This document shows, in pieces, positions 1 to 4,906 of a stretch of DNA of 5,444 bases. The DNA comes from Deltaproteobacteria bacterium (GTDB lineage: Bacteria > Desulfobacterota > GWC2-55-46 > JAUVFY01), in NCBI GenBank assembly GCA_030594025.1, contig JAUVFY010000102.1, forward strand, positions 1 through 5,444. Direction: 5' to 3'. How positions within the stretch are numbered: the first letter of the stretch is position 1; each line of letters opens with the position of its first letter. The position numbers were made by a program, and so were the translations under genes. Under the pieces are notes generated by a model that saw nothing but the letters and a program-made list of their open reading frames with translations, did not search any database and was not told the origin of the DNA.

Positions 1-422
1 GTTATGAGGGCCACGGTTATTACGGCGAACATCCCCTGGAACATCATGAACATAAGGTGCGGTATCGTTCCGTTGGGTTCCTGCCCCACGCCATTAAGCC
101 CAAGGTAATTCAATGAGCCCACAATTCCCCCGACGTCTTCGCCGAAGCTAAGGCTGTACCCCCAGAGCACCCACTGGACGCTTATGAGACAAAGAATAAA
201 GAAACTGTGCATTATTGTACCCAGGACGTTCTTACCCCTCACCATCCCCCCGTAAAAAAGCGCAAGCCCAGGGGTCATAAGCATTACAAGGGCTGTTGAA
301 ACCAGTATCCATGCAGTATCCCCGGTATCTATGGCTGCGGGGGCCTCTTCGGCCAGCGAAACGGCCGGCATGATAAACCCTAAGAAAAAACTCATGATTG
401 TTGCCCGCATCATCCTCTTCAT
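1..422 (-). CDS. amtB: Ammonium transporter AmtB, N-terminal part (runs off the left edge)
   Basis: Inner-membrane channel that conducts ammonium/ammonia into the cell under nitrogen limitation and is normally blocked by its PII partner. About 140 codons are visible. Residues 1-24 form a signal peptide (basic start, hydrophobic core, VSLA before EEAP), as in E. coli AmtB. The first membrane helix carries TPGLALFYGGMVRGKN (50-65), the most diagnostic Amt stretch, and the second carries WVLWGYSL. FQGMF (128-132) aligns with the E. coli stretch holding the two pore-gating phenylalanines (F103 and F107), so both gate residues are kept. The ATG at 422 is chosen because GAGGAGGT (431-438) lies 8 bases upstream; ATGs four and five codons in are worse placed. 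It starts 31 bases after the PII gene, the classic glnK-amtB operon. The C-terminal two thirds are outside the window, so integrity cannot be judged. Confidence 0.95.
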   Translation of the reverse strand, partial: MKRMMRATIMSFFLGFIMPAVSLAEEAPAAIDTGDTAWILVSTALVMLMTPGLALFYGGMVRGKNVLGTIMHSFFILCLISVQWVLWGYSLSFGEDVGGIVGSLNYLGLNGVGQEPNGTIPHLMFMMFQGMFAVITVALI

Positions 423-453
423 CTCCTCTTACCTCCTCTGTTTATATATCTTT

Positions 454-792
454 TTAAAGCGCTTCCTTTCCCGTCTCGCCAGTTCTTATCCTTATTGTCT
501 CGTCCACGGACGTTATGAATATCTTTCCGTCCCCGATCTTCCCCGTCTTCGCGTTATCCCGGATGGCCTCGACTACCTTCGGCGCAAGCTCCTCGGTCGT
601 TACAACCTCCAGCTTGACCTTGGGTAGGAAGTCCACCGTGTATTCCGCACCCCTGTAAAGCTCGGTATGGCCCTTCTGTCTACCGAAGCCCTTTACCTCA
701 ATAACTGTCATGCCCTCTATATGCAGTTCGCTTAAGGCCTTTTTTACGTCGTCGAGCTTGAAGGGTTTTATTATCGCCTCGATTTTCTTCAT
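454..792 (-). CDS. glnK: Nitrogen regulatory PII protein (GlnK/GlnB family)
   Basis: Trimeric cytoplasmic signal protein that senses 2-oxoglutarate and ATP/ADP. In this gene order it would gate AmtB by inserting its T-loop into the channel. The 112 residues are the usual family length. The first PII signature is YRGAEY (46-51), with Tyr51 as the uridylylation site in species that use GlnD. Gln39, which helps bind 2-oxoglutarate with Mg-ATP, is present. The second signature TGKIGDGKIF (83-92) and the ATP-contacting RIR (101-103) are intact. Position 54 is Asp (TVDFLPKVK), as in E. coli GlnB; E. coli GlnK has Asn. The symbol glnK therefore rests on linkage to amtB rather than on this residue. 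The ATG at 792 has AGGTGG at 803-808 as ribosome binding site. The gene lies between the porin and amtB and should be transcribed with both. Confidence 0.97.
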   Translation of the reverse strand: MKKIEAIIKPFKLDDVKKALSELHIEGMTVIEVKGFGRQKGHTELYRGAEYTVDFLPKVKLEVVTTEELAPKVVEAIRDNAKTGKIGDGKIFITSVDETIRIRTGETGKEAL

Positions 793-843
793 GGTCTTTT
801 CACCACCTTTGAGATTTTCAATATCGCCTCGTCTGAACGTCCT

Positions 844-945
844 TTAAAAGCTAAAGGACAGACCGACACCGCCGTAAAATATATCGCTTTCTCCTGAAGG
901 CAGGCCCTCGAAAACGTCTTCCGCATCACACGAGAGGGGGAATCA
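844..945 (-). other. In-frame C-terminal extension of the porin beyond TGA
   Basis: From the TGA at 943-945 the same reading frame stays open for 32 codons to TAA at 844-846. The encoded segment ends SDIFYGGVGLSFSF: an alternating β-strand with a terminal Phe, which is the outer-membrane insertion signal and typical of the ends of TorF-like proteins. The porin without it ends in KIAY, just before a loop and one missing strand. The TGA is therefore most simply a nonsense mutation (for example from TCA Ser or TGG Trp), a base-calling error, or a read-through site. No other gene stop seen here is TGA (TAA three times, TAG once), but visible Trp codons are TGG, so a recoded genetic code is not suggested. 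Confidence 0.75.
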
Positions 946-1614
946 GTAGGCTATCTTGGGCTCAATGGAAATGTTTTTACCCAGGGGTATACTTATTGAT
1001 GCCGAAACCTCCCCGTTATAGAGGTCAGTAAAGGAGTCGCCTTTGGAGTCGAGCCCCATGACCTCGTTATCTATGTTTACACTCGCAGATGCGCCGAGGT
1101 TGAGGGAGGCCTCCTCCATAAGCCCTGTCGAATGACCGATGCTTGCGATAAGGAACGCACCGTCTCCCTCGTCGAAGTCATAGTAGAAGGTGACCGATGG
1201 GCTTAAAAAGGTGTCGAAGGCCAGTGCGAGATAAACCTCCTGCGTATCTTCCGCCCCGTCGAGTGCATAGTAGATGTATCCCGCTTCGACCGAGAGCTTT
1301 TCCCTTGAAAGACCGTACGTTAGCGTAAGGTCGGTCTCAGTGTGCTCGTCCAGTTCCACGTCGTAGTTGGCCCAGAGGTTTACCCCGAAGTTACCGAACG
1401 TTATACCCACCGAGGGCTGAACCACACCTTCGTCTTCGCTCAGGGTCTGGCCCCTCCAGACGTAGTCGCTCAAAAAGTCGACCGTAGCGCTGCCAGAGGT
1501 CTCGGCGGCCCCGGCGGTCTCGGCCCCCCTTGCGAACGAAAAGGGCACGGCCGTTAAGCTCACCAGCAAAAGAGCGGTTAAAGTTAGCTTCCCTGCCTGA
1601 ATGTTGATTTTCAC
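943..1614 (-). CDS. TorF-family putative outer-membrane porin, interrupted by an in-frame TGA
   Basis: Predicted outer-membrane β-barrel of the TorF-like putative porin family. Members are often found beside glnK-amtB; their substrate is not firmly known and an ammonium/amine link is inference. Residues 1 to about 28-31 are a signal peptide (KINIQAGKL, then a long hydrophobic core, then FARGA). The mature start SATVDFLSDYVWRGQTLSEDE (42-62) is the family hallmark, with the aromatic YVWRG motif. Alternating polar/hydrophobic strands separated by acidic turns fill the rest. The start is GTG at 1614, fixed by a strong site CAGGAGGT (1622-1629) 7 bases upstream. The frame stops at TGA (943-945) after PKIAY, before the expected last strand, but continues in frame to a proper barrel end at 844 (separate entry). 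As drawn the protein has 223 residues; with the extension it would have 256. First gene of the operon with the PII gene and amtB. Confidence 0.85.
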   Translation of the reverse strand: MKINIQAGKLTLTALLLVSLTAVPFSFARGAETAGAAETSGSATVDFLSDYVWRGQTLSEDEGVVQPSVGITFGNFGVNLWANYDVELDEHTETDLTLTYGLSREKLSVEAGYIYYALDGAEDTQEVYLALAFDTFLSPSVTFYYDFDEGDGAFLIASIGHSTGLMEEASLNLGASASVNIDNEVMGLDSKGDSFTDLYNGEVSASISIPLGKNISIEPKIAY

Positions 1615-1621
1615 TTCTAAT

Positions 1622-1629
1622 ACCTCCTG
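1622..1629 (-). promoter_or_regulatory. Ribosome binding site fixing the porin GTG start
   Basis: The minus strand reads CAGGAGGT followed by ATTAGAA and then GTG at 1614. The near-perfect Shine-Dalgarno at a spacing of 7 supports the GTG start; no ATG is available in this frame at the same place. Confidence 0.8.
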
Positions 1630-1644
1630 GGTTTTTTTCTTCCG

Positions 1645-1665
1645 CTTCCGCCCCTTTGCGTGAAG
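1645..1665 (-). promoter_or_regulatory. Second hairpin with AAAGGG hexaloop (ANTAR-like), before the porin ribosome binding site
   Basis: On the transcript CUUC (1665-1662), a bulged A, and CGC (1660-1658) pair with GCG (1651-1649) and GAAG (1648-1645), leaving the six-base loop AAAGGG (1657-1652). The 10-mer GCAAAGGGGC is the same as in the antiterminator hairpin at 1727-1736, while the outer stem is different. Loop A1 and G4 fit the known ANTAR recognition pattern. It lies downstream of the terminator and 15 bases before the ribosome binding site, so its role, if any, may be in protein docking or translation. Confidence 0.45.
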
Positions 1666-1687
1666 ACTTGAAGTTTGCGAGTCCGGT

Positions 1688-1731
1688 AAAAATAAAACGG
1701 GGACTTTCTCATGGATACGGAGAAAGGCCCC
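1688..1731 (-). terminator. Intrinsic terminator inside the porin-glnK-amtB leader
   Basis: On the minus-strand transcript GGGG-C-CUUUCUC (1731-1720) pairs with GAGAAAG-U-CCCC (1710-1699) around a nine-base loop: eleven base pairs with one C/U mismatch. The stem is followed by GUUUUAUUUUU (1698-1688). It lies downstream of the σ54 promoter at 1780-1796 and upstream of the porin start, so transcription from that promoter must pass it. No other terminator is seen after the amidotransferase gene, so it may also stop read-through from there. Its left arm overlaps the right arm of the alternative hairpin at 1715-1747. Confidence 0.8.
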
Positions 1732-1747
1732 TTTGCCTTTTTCGTAT
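1715..1747 (-). promoter_or_regulatory. Antiterminator hairpin with ANTAR-type hexaloop
   Basis: On the transcript AUACG (1747-1743) pairs with CGUAU (1719-1715), and AAAGGC (1740-1735) pairs with GCCUUU (1728-1723). The two helices are separated by an AA/CUC internal loop and capped by AAAGGG (1734-1729). The loop has six bases with A at position 1 and G at position 4, the pattern bound by ANTAR-domain proteins. Bases 1720-1728 are needed by both this hairpin and the terminator, so the two folds exclude each other. By pairing count the terminator looks stronger, so bound protein would be needed to favour this fold. A canonical first ANTAR hairpin upstream was not found in the roughly 22-base stretch between the predicted transcript start and this stem. 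Confidence 0.6.
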
Positions 1748-1779
1748 ATATTTGTTGGAATTCTTGCCTATCTAGTTGA

Positions 1780-1796
1780 TGCAACTTTAATGCCAA
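1780..1796 (-). promoter_or_regulatory. σ54 (RpoN) promoter for porin-glnK-amtB
   Basis: The minus strand reads TTGGCATTAAAGTTGCA: GG at 1794-1793 and GC at 1782-1781 with exactly ten bases between, matching YTGGCACG-N4-TTGCW except at two positions of the -24 block. Transcription would start near 1769, giving a leader of about 155 bases. σ54 control of glnK-amtB is well established in other bacteria, which supports the call. No convincing NtrC site was seen upstream. Confidence 0.8.
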
Positions 1797-1798
1797 CA

Positions 1799-1815
1799 GG
1801 TTTTTAAATAAAACC
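1799..1815. repeat. Short inverted repeat just upstream of the σ54 promoter
   Basis: GGTTTT (1799-1804) and AAAACC (1810-1815) are perfect 6-base arms around TAAAT, three bases beyond the -24 motif. It could be a protein site, but the sequence is AT-rich and the match could be chance. Confidence 0.3.
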
Positions 1816-1868
1816 CTCTTTCTTGACCATTGAAAAAGATTAAATGCATTATTTTTAACCACCCGAGT

Positions 1869-2576
1869 CTATAAATCCATCAACCTTAAAAACCTTGCGA
1901 AGACCGCCTCCGAGTATCTATAGAGCGGGTTTATATTATCTGACGACTCCTTTATAATCCTTTCGGGGTCCATTTTAAAGGTTTTAATTTCCTTACCGCT
2001 CACCTCTATCCACTCACTTATCATCACTCCTGTAACTTCCAGGTGGAATTGTATCCCGTAGGCGTTTTTCCCCACGCGGAGTAACTGGTTCGTGTAAAGC
2101 TCGCTCGAGGCGAGGTTGCTTGCTCCCGGGGGCACGTCAAAGGTATCTCCGTGCCAGTGGAAGACGTTCAACTCCTCAGGAAGGCCCAGAAAGAGCTTAT
2201 CTCCTTGGCCCTCCGTGGTGAGTCTTACCGGGTACCAGCCTATCTCCTTTTTTCTACCCCTGTAGACCCGTGCGCCCGCCGCAGCAGCAAGGACCTGCGC
2301 GCCGAGGCATATTCCGAGGAAGGGAAGCCCGGCCTTGAGGGTCTTCTCCACGAGGTTCAGCTCGTCGGTTATGAAAGGGTATTTTGCCTCTTCGTATACC
2401 CCCATGGGTCCACCGAGGACTATCAATGCATGATACCCTTCAACCTCCCGGGGGACCCTTTCGTCTTTAAAAATTCTTACGTAATGGGTCTCGAGGCCGA
2501 ACCTTCTAAGCGCAGGGGCGATGGTCCCTGGCCCCTCGGTCGCGGCGTGCTGTATTACAAGGGCCTTTTTCGCCAC
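1869..2576 (-). CDS. Class I glutamine amidotransferase-like protein (GATase1)
   Basis: Stand-alone protein of the class I (triad) glutamine amidotransferase fold, similar to the glutaminase half of GMP synthase. Numbered from the upstream GTG at 2585, the nucleophile elbow GICLGAQ places Cys93; the oxyanion region is LGGPMG (57-62); QFHLE (179-183) supplies His181 and Glu183. The triad is complete, so glutamine or γ-glutamyl hydrolysis is likely. No synthetase domain is attached and the acceptor is unknown. The start at 2576 (GTG, 235 residues) is preferred over the GTG at 2585 because GGAG (2585-2588) lies 8 bases before the former but abuts the latter. It begins 17 bases after the ANTAR response regulator and is probably co-transcribed with it from the σ54 promoter at 3183-3199, giving a nitrogen-related context. 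Not guaA itself, which is about twice as long. Stop is TAG. Confidence 0.88.
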   Translation of the reverse strand: MAKKALVIQHAATEGPGTIAPALRRFGLETHYVRIFKDERVPREVEGYHALIVLGGPMGVYEEAKYPFITDELNLVEKTLKAGLPFLGICLGAQVLAAAAGARVYRGRKKEIGWYPVRLTTEGQGDKLFLGLPEELNVFHWHGDTFDVPPGASNLASSELYTNQLLRVGKNAYGIQFHLEVTGVMISEWIEVSGKEIKTFKMDPERIIKESSDNINPLYRYSEAVFARFLRLMDL

Positions 2577-2584
2577 AGCGATCA

Positions 2585-2588
2585 CTCC
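2585..2588 (-). promoter_or_regulatory. Ribosome binding site deciding the amidotransferase start
   Basis: GGAG on the minus strand is 8 bases before the GTG at 2576 and has no spacing to the GTG at 2585. The downstream GTG is therefore the more likely start, shortening the protein by three residues. Confidence 0.55.
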
Positions 2589-2593
2589 ACGTT

Positions 2594-3169
2594 TTACCGT
2601 TTTGCCTCAAGGGCTGTTATAAGGCCCCTGGCCACCTCCTTAAGAGGTACCCTGGTGTCCATACTGAGCTTGCGCATCCTTGAAAACGCCTCCCCTTCGG
2701 TAAGCTTTTCCTTGTCCATGAGGAGCCCCTTTGCCTTCTCGACAAACTTCCGGGCCTCGAGGGTGTCTCTGAGGTCTGCGTTCTCTTGTCTTAGCTTGAG
2801 GGATTCGTTGAACCTTGTTATGGCGAGCTCCATGGCTGGAAAAAGCTCTTCCTCCCTTACCGGTTTTACGAGGTAGACCATAGCGCCCGCTTCCGCGGCG
2901 CGCTTTACCATCTCCCTGTCATCCCGGGCGGTTAAAATCACCACGGGCGTGGGGCATAGGCGGTTTATCTCCCCGGCCGCCTCTATACCGTCCTTGCCGG
3001 GCATCTTAACGTCCAGGAATACGACGTCGGGTCTGTGGGTCTTGCATATCTCGAGGGCCTCGAGCCCGGTGCTCCCCTCGGCCACGACCTCGCAGCCCAG
3101 CTCTTCAACTAAACCCTTCAAGACCAACCTCTGTTCGGAGTCGTCTTCTATTATGGCTATCTTCCGCAT
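2594..3169 (-). CDS. Response regulator with ANTAR RNA-binding domain (transcription antiterminator)
   Basis: Two-component response regulator whose output domain binds RNA rather than DNA; ANTAR proteins such as NasT, AmiR and EutV stabilise hairpins that prevent termination, often in nitrogen genes. It has 191 residues, usual for receiver-ANTAR proteins. The receiver spans about 1-120: acidic pocket Asp9/Asp10, phospho-acceptor Asp53 in VFLDVKMPG, Thr80 and Lys102 in YLVKPV, all intact. A short helical linker (about 121-137) leads to ANTAR (about 133-188), with RKFVEKAKGLLM (140-151), EAFSRMRKLSMD (160-171) and LKEVARGL (176-183). The ATG at 3169 is chosen because MRKIAIIEDD is the correct receiver start; longer upstream reading overlaps glgA and is not protein-like. 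No Shine-Dalgarno is visible, and a σ54 promoter ends only about a dozen bases upstream. It is followed by the amidotransferase gene; no histidine kinase is in the window. The porin-glnK-amtB leader is a plausible target. Confidence 0.93.
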   Translation of the reverse strand: MRKIAIIEDDSEQRLVLKGLVEELGCEVVAEGSTGLEALEICKTHRPDVVFLDVKMPGKDGIEAAGEINRLCPTPVVILTARDDREMVKRAAEAGAMVYLVKPVREEELFPAMELAITRFNESLKLRQENADLRDTLEARKFVEKAKGLLMDKEKLTEGEAFSRMRKLSMDTRVPLKEVARGLITALEAKR

Positions 3170-3182
3170 GCAGGGTATTAAA

Positions 3183-3199
3183 AGCAAACCCCGTGCCAA
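3183..3199 (-). promoter_or_regulatory. Consensus σ54 (RpoN) promoter for the ANTAR regulator-amidotransferase operon
   Basis: The minus strand reads TTGGCACGGGGTTTGCT, a complete match to YTGGCACG-N4-TTGCW. GG (3197-3196) and GC (3185-3184) are ten bases apart. The C at 3184 as -12 puts the start of transcription at about 3172, only about three bases before the ATG at 3169. The 110-base gap after glgA shows no clear terminator hairpin. A σ54 activator would be needed; no strong NtrC palindrome was recognised. Confidence 0.85.
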
Positions 3200-3211
3200 C
3201 GGCCAAACAGC

Positions 3212-3254
3212 GGTTTTTAAGGGATTTTTACGTCTTGAATGAGGGTTTTTAAGG
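3212..3254. repeat. Two direct copies of an 11-base AT-rich element with phased T5 tracts
   Basis: GGTTTTTAAGG occurs at 3212-3222 and 3244-3254 on the plus strand, 32 bases apart (about three helical turns). A related GGATTTTTACG lies at 3222-3232. The T5 runs at 3214, 3225 and 3246 are spaced 11 and 21 bases, in phase with the helix, as in intrinsically bent DNA. They lie about 40-80 bases upstream of the predicted transcript start. The same 11-mer, inverted, is at 1884-1894, and GGTTTTTAAAT is at 1799-1809. Confidence 0.45.
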
Positions 3255-3279
3255 CAGGGTTGTCTAAAGTTTGGGCATT

Positions 3280-4755
3280 TTACTTCTTTGCTCGTACCGG
3301 TGCGGTCGCTTCGGTCCCGAGCGCTGAGTCGTAGAGCTCGAGATACCTCTTTGCCGACCTTTCCCATGAATAGTCCTCTTTCATGGCCTTTTCCCTGAGG
3401 GCCTCCCAGGCCTTTTTGTCCTTGTACACCCCGACGGCCTCCTTGAATTTTTCCACCAGGGCCCTTTTTGAGTACTCCCGGAACTTGAAACCATTTCCTA
3501 GCCCACCCTTGTAATCGCGTATGGTGTCGTCCAGACCACCCGTGGCCCTCACAACGGGTATGGTGCCGTACCGAAGGCTGTATATCTGGTTCAATCCGCA
3601 GGGCTCGTACTTCGAGGGCATGAGGAACATGTCGCACCCGGCCTCTATCCTGTGGGCCATGGCGTTGTCAAAGGTGATTTTAACGCCGAGCCTTTCGGGG
3701 TGGAGGCGGGCAAGCTCTTCGAACAGGCGGTGGTATTTTTTCTCACCCGTGCCGAGTACCACCATCCCTATATCAAGCTTCATGATATCTTCCATCGCAT
3801 CGGCGAGTATGTCAAAACCCTTCTGGTCGGCAAGACGCGAGATTATGCCCACAAGCGGCTCCGTTGTTTTGATCTTCAGGGAAAACTCCTTTATGAGCTC
3901 CTTTTTGCAGGCCTTCTTGCCCTTGAGGTCCTTGAGGGAATACCGGGCCGGGATGAGCTCGTCGGTTGCCGGGTTCCAATGGGTGTAGTCCACGCCGTTC
4001 AAAACCCCGTAGAGGTGCTTCTGCCTGGACTTCAAGACCCCTTCGAGGCCGTAGCCGTACTCGGCGGTCTGAATCTCCTTACTGTATCCCTCGCTGACGG
4101 TCGTTACGATGTCGGAAAAGACGATTCCCGCCTTAAGTAGATTAATCTTGCCCCAGAACTCCATCCCTTCCATGGAAAAAAGCTTTCCCGAAAGCCCGGT
4201 GTAGGAGAACAAATAGTAAGGGAAGAGCCCCTGGTAGGCTATGTTGTGGATGGTAAAGACGGTCTTTGTGCCCGGGAAGGAATTCTTATAGATATCCTTT
4301 ATGTATGCAGGGATGAGAGCGGACTGCCAGTCATGGCAGTGTATGATGTCGGCCTTCACGCCCAGCTTGTCCACCTTGATTGCCTCGAGCACGGCCCTCG
4401 AAAAGAAGGTAAACCTTTCGAGGTTGTCAAAGTAATCCCCCTCCGGGGTGCCGTAGAGGTAGCTCCTGTCGAAGAACTCGTCTCTTTTTATGAAATATAC
4501 CGGTATGCCGTCGGTCTCTCCCCTGCAAACCTTTCCCGTGAGGGTGCGTCTTCCCAGGGGCACGGTTACCTCCACCCCGGTGGCCTCCATTTCAACGCCC
4601 TTTTCTCTTATCTCCCTGTAAAGGGGCATGAAGACGGAAACTTTGCAGCCGAGCCTTTTAAGGGCATGAGGCAGCGAGCCCGCAACGTCCGCTAATCCTC
4701 CCGTCTTTGCAAAGGGCACTACCTCGGGCGAGGCTATTACCACGTTAAGCGCCAT
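3280..4755 (-). CDS. glgA: Glycogen synthase (ADP-glucose type, GT5)
   Basis: Transfers glucose from ADP-glucose to the non-reducing end of an α-1,4-glucan, the elongation step of bacterial glycogen synthesis in the cytoplasm. The 491 residues match the family (about 480). The N-terminal GT5 domain opens with KTGGLADV (17-24), whose Lys17 corresponds to the ADP-glucose-binding lysine of E. coli GlgA; HCHDW (139-143) and HNIAYQG (170-176) follow. In the C-terminal domain ISRLADQKG (305-313) supplies the phosphate-contacting Arg307 and Lys312. SKYEPCGLNQIYSLRYG (381-397) carries the conserved catalytic-region Glu384 and Cys386, then VVRATGGLDDT. All key residues are present. The ATG at 4755 gives the correct family N-terminus; no Shine-Dalgarno is visible. 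Other glg genes are not in the window. It is 110 bases upstream of the ANTAR regulator, which has its own promoter, so functional linkage is doubtful. Confidence 0.97.
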   Translation of the reverse strand: MALNVVIASPEVVPFAKTGGLADVAGSLPHALKRLGCKVSVFMPLYREIREKGVEMEATGVEVTVPLGRRTLTGKVCRGETDGIPVYFIKRDEFFDRSYLYGTPEGDYFDNLERFTFFSRAVLEAIKVDKLGVKADIIHCHDWQSALIPAYIKDIYKNSFPGTKTVFTIHNIAYQGLFPYYLFSYTGLSGKLFSMEGMEFWGKINLLKAGIVFSDIVTTVSEGYSKEIQTAEYGYGLEGVLKSRQKHLYGVLNGVDYTHWNPATDELIPARYSLKDLKGKKACKKELIKEFSLKIKTTEPLVGIISRLADQKGFDILADAMEDIMKLDIGMVVLGTGEKKYHRLFEELARLHPERLGVKITFDNAMAHRIEAGCDMFLMPSKYEPCGLNQIYSLRYGTIPVVRATGGLDDTIRDYKGGLGNGFKFREYSKRALVEKFKEAVGVYKDKKAWEALREKAMKEDYSWERSAKRYLELYDSALGTEATAPVRAKK

Positions 4756-4761
4756 GCAGGG

Positions 4762-4790
4762 AGCTTAGCAGAATTGAACCCTTGTTTCAA
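4762..4790 (-). promoter_or_regulatory. Possible σ70-type promoter for glgA
   Basis: TTGAAA (4790-4785) and TAAGCT (4767-4762) on the minus strand are 17 bases apart. The -10 match is poor (about three of six). If real, transcription would start at or next to the glgA ATG, consistent with the lack of a Shine-Dalgarno. The rest of the 151-base divergent gap to the helicase gene is AT-rich and shows no gene or clear hairpin. Confidence 0.25.
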
Positions 4791-4906
4791 GCTTCTGCTG
4801 TTAATTCCTGCCTATCGTACAATCCCTGAAAAACAGTTTCCTTCCTTGCCCCTTTGTGTTAAAGTTAATTCAGTTCAGTAAAGATACCCCTCAATTTTCC
4901 CGTACC

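Noticed and set aside
943..945. TGA as selenocysteine or as a reassigned Trp/Gly codon.
   Set aside because: A selenocysteine in the last loop of a porin has no known precedent and no SECIS-like hairpin was evident next to it. Visible Trp codons are TGG and no other gene has internal TGA.
1723..1742. Plus-strand reading of the leader hairpin as a terminator (AAAGGC, GCCTTTTT).
   Set aside because: No plus-strand gene is present upstream for it to terminate; the T run is a by-product of the minus-strand hairpin.
1617..1862. Open frame of 81 codons on the minus strand across the leader, containing a Gln-rich stretch (HQLDRQEFQQ) before the terminator; considered as a leader peptide for classical attenuation.
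   Set aside because: Its GTG start lies upstream of the σ54 promoter, it has no ribosome binding site, and no start codon occurs between the predicted transcript start (about 1769) and the terminator stem. It also runs through the terminator. Better explained as non-coding leader.
2151..2876. Long plus-strand open frame opposite the amidotransferase and ANTAR regulator; similar ones lie at 3521-3988, 3652-4140 and 4246-4695 opposite glgA.
   Set aside because: They are antisense shadows of well-recognised genes and their translations show no family motif.
3286..3303. Imperfect NtrC-like palindrome (TTGCTC-N5-GGTGCG), about 115-130 bases upstream of the regulator's predicted transcript start.
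   Set aside because: Only one half-site resembles the consensus, and it lies in the glgA coding end. The position is attractive but the match is too weak.
3170..3637. N-terminal extension of the response regulator to 347 residues.
   Set aside because: The extra residues overlap glgA on the same strand in another frame, are low-complexity and Arg/Gly-rich, and precede a perfect receiver-domain start at 3169.
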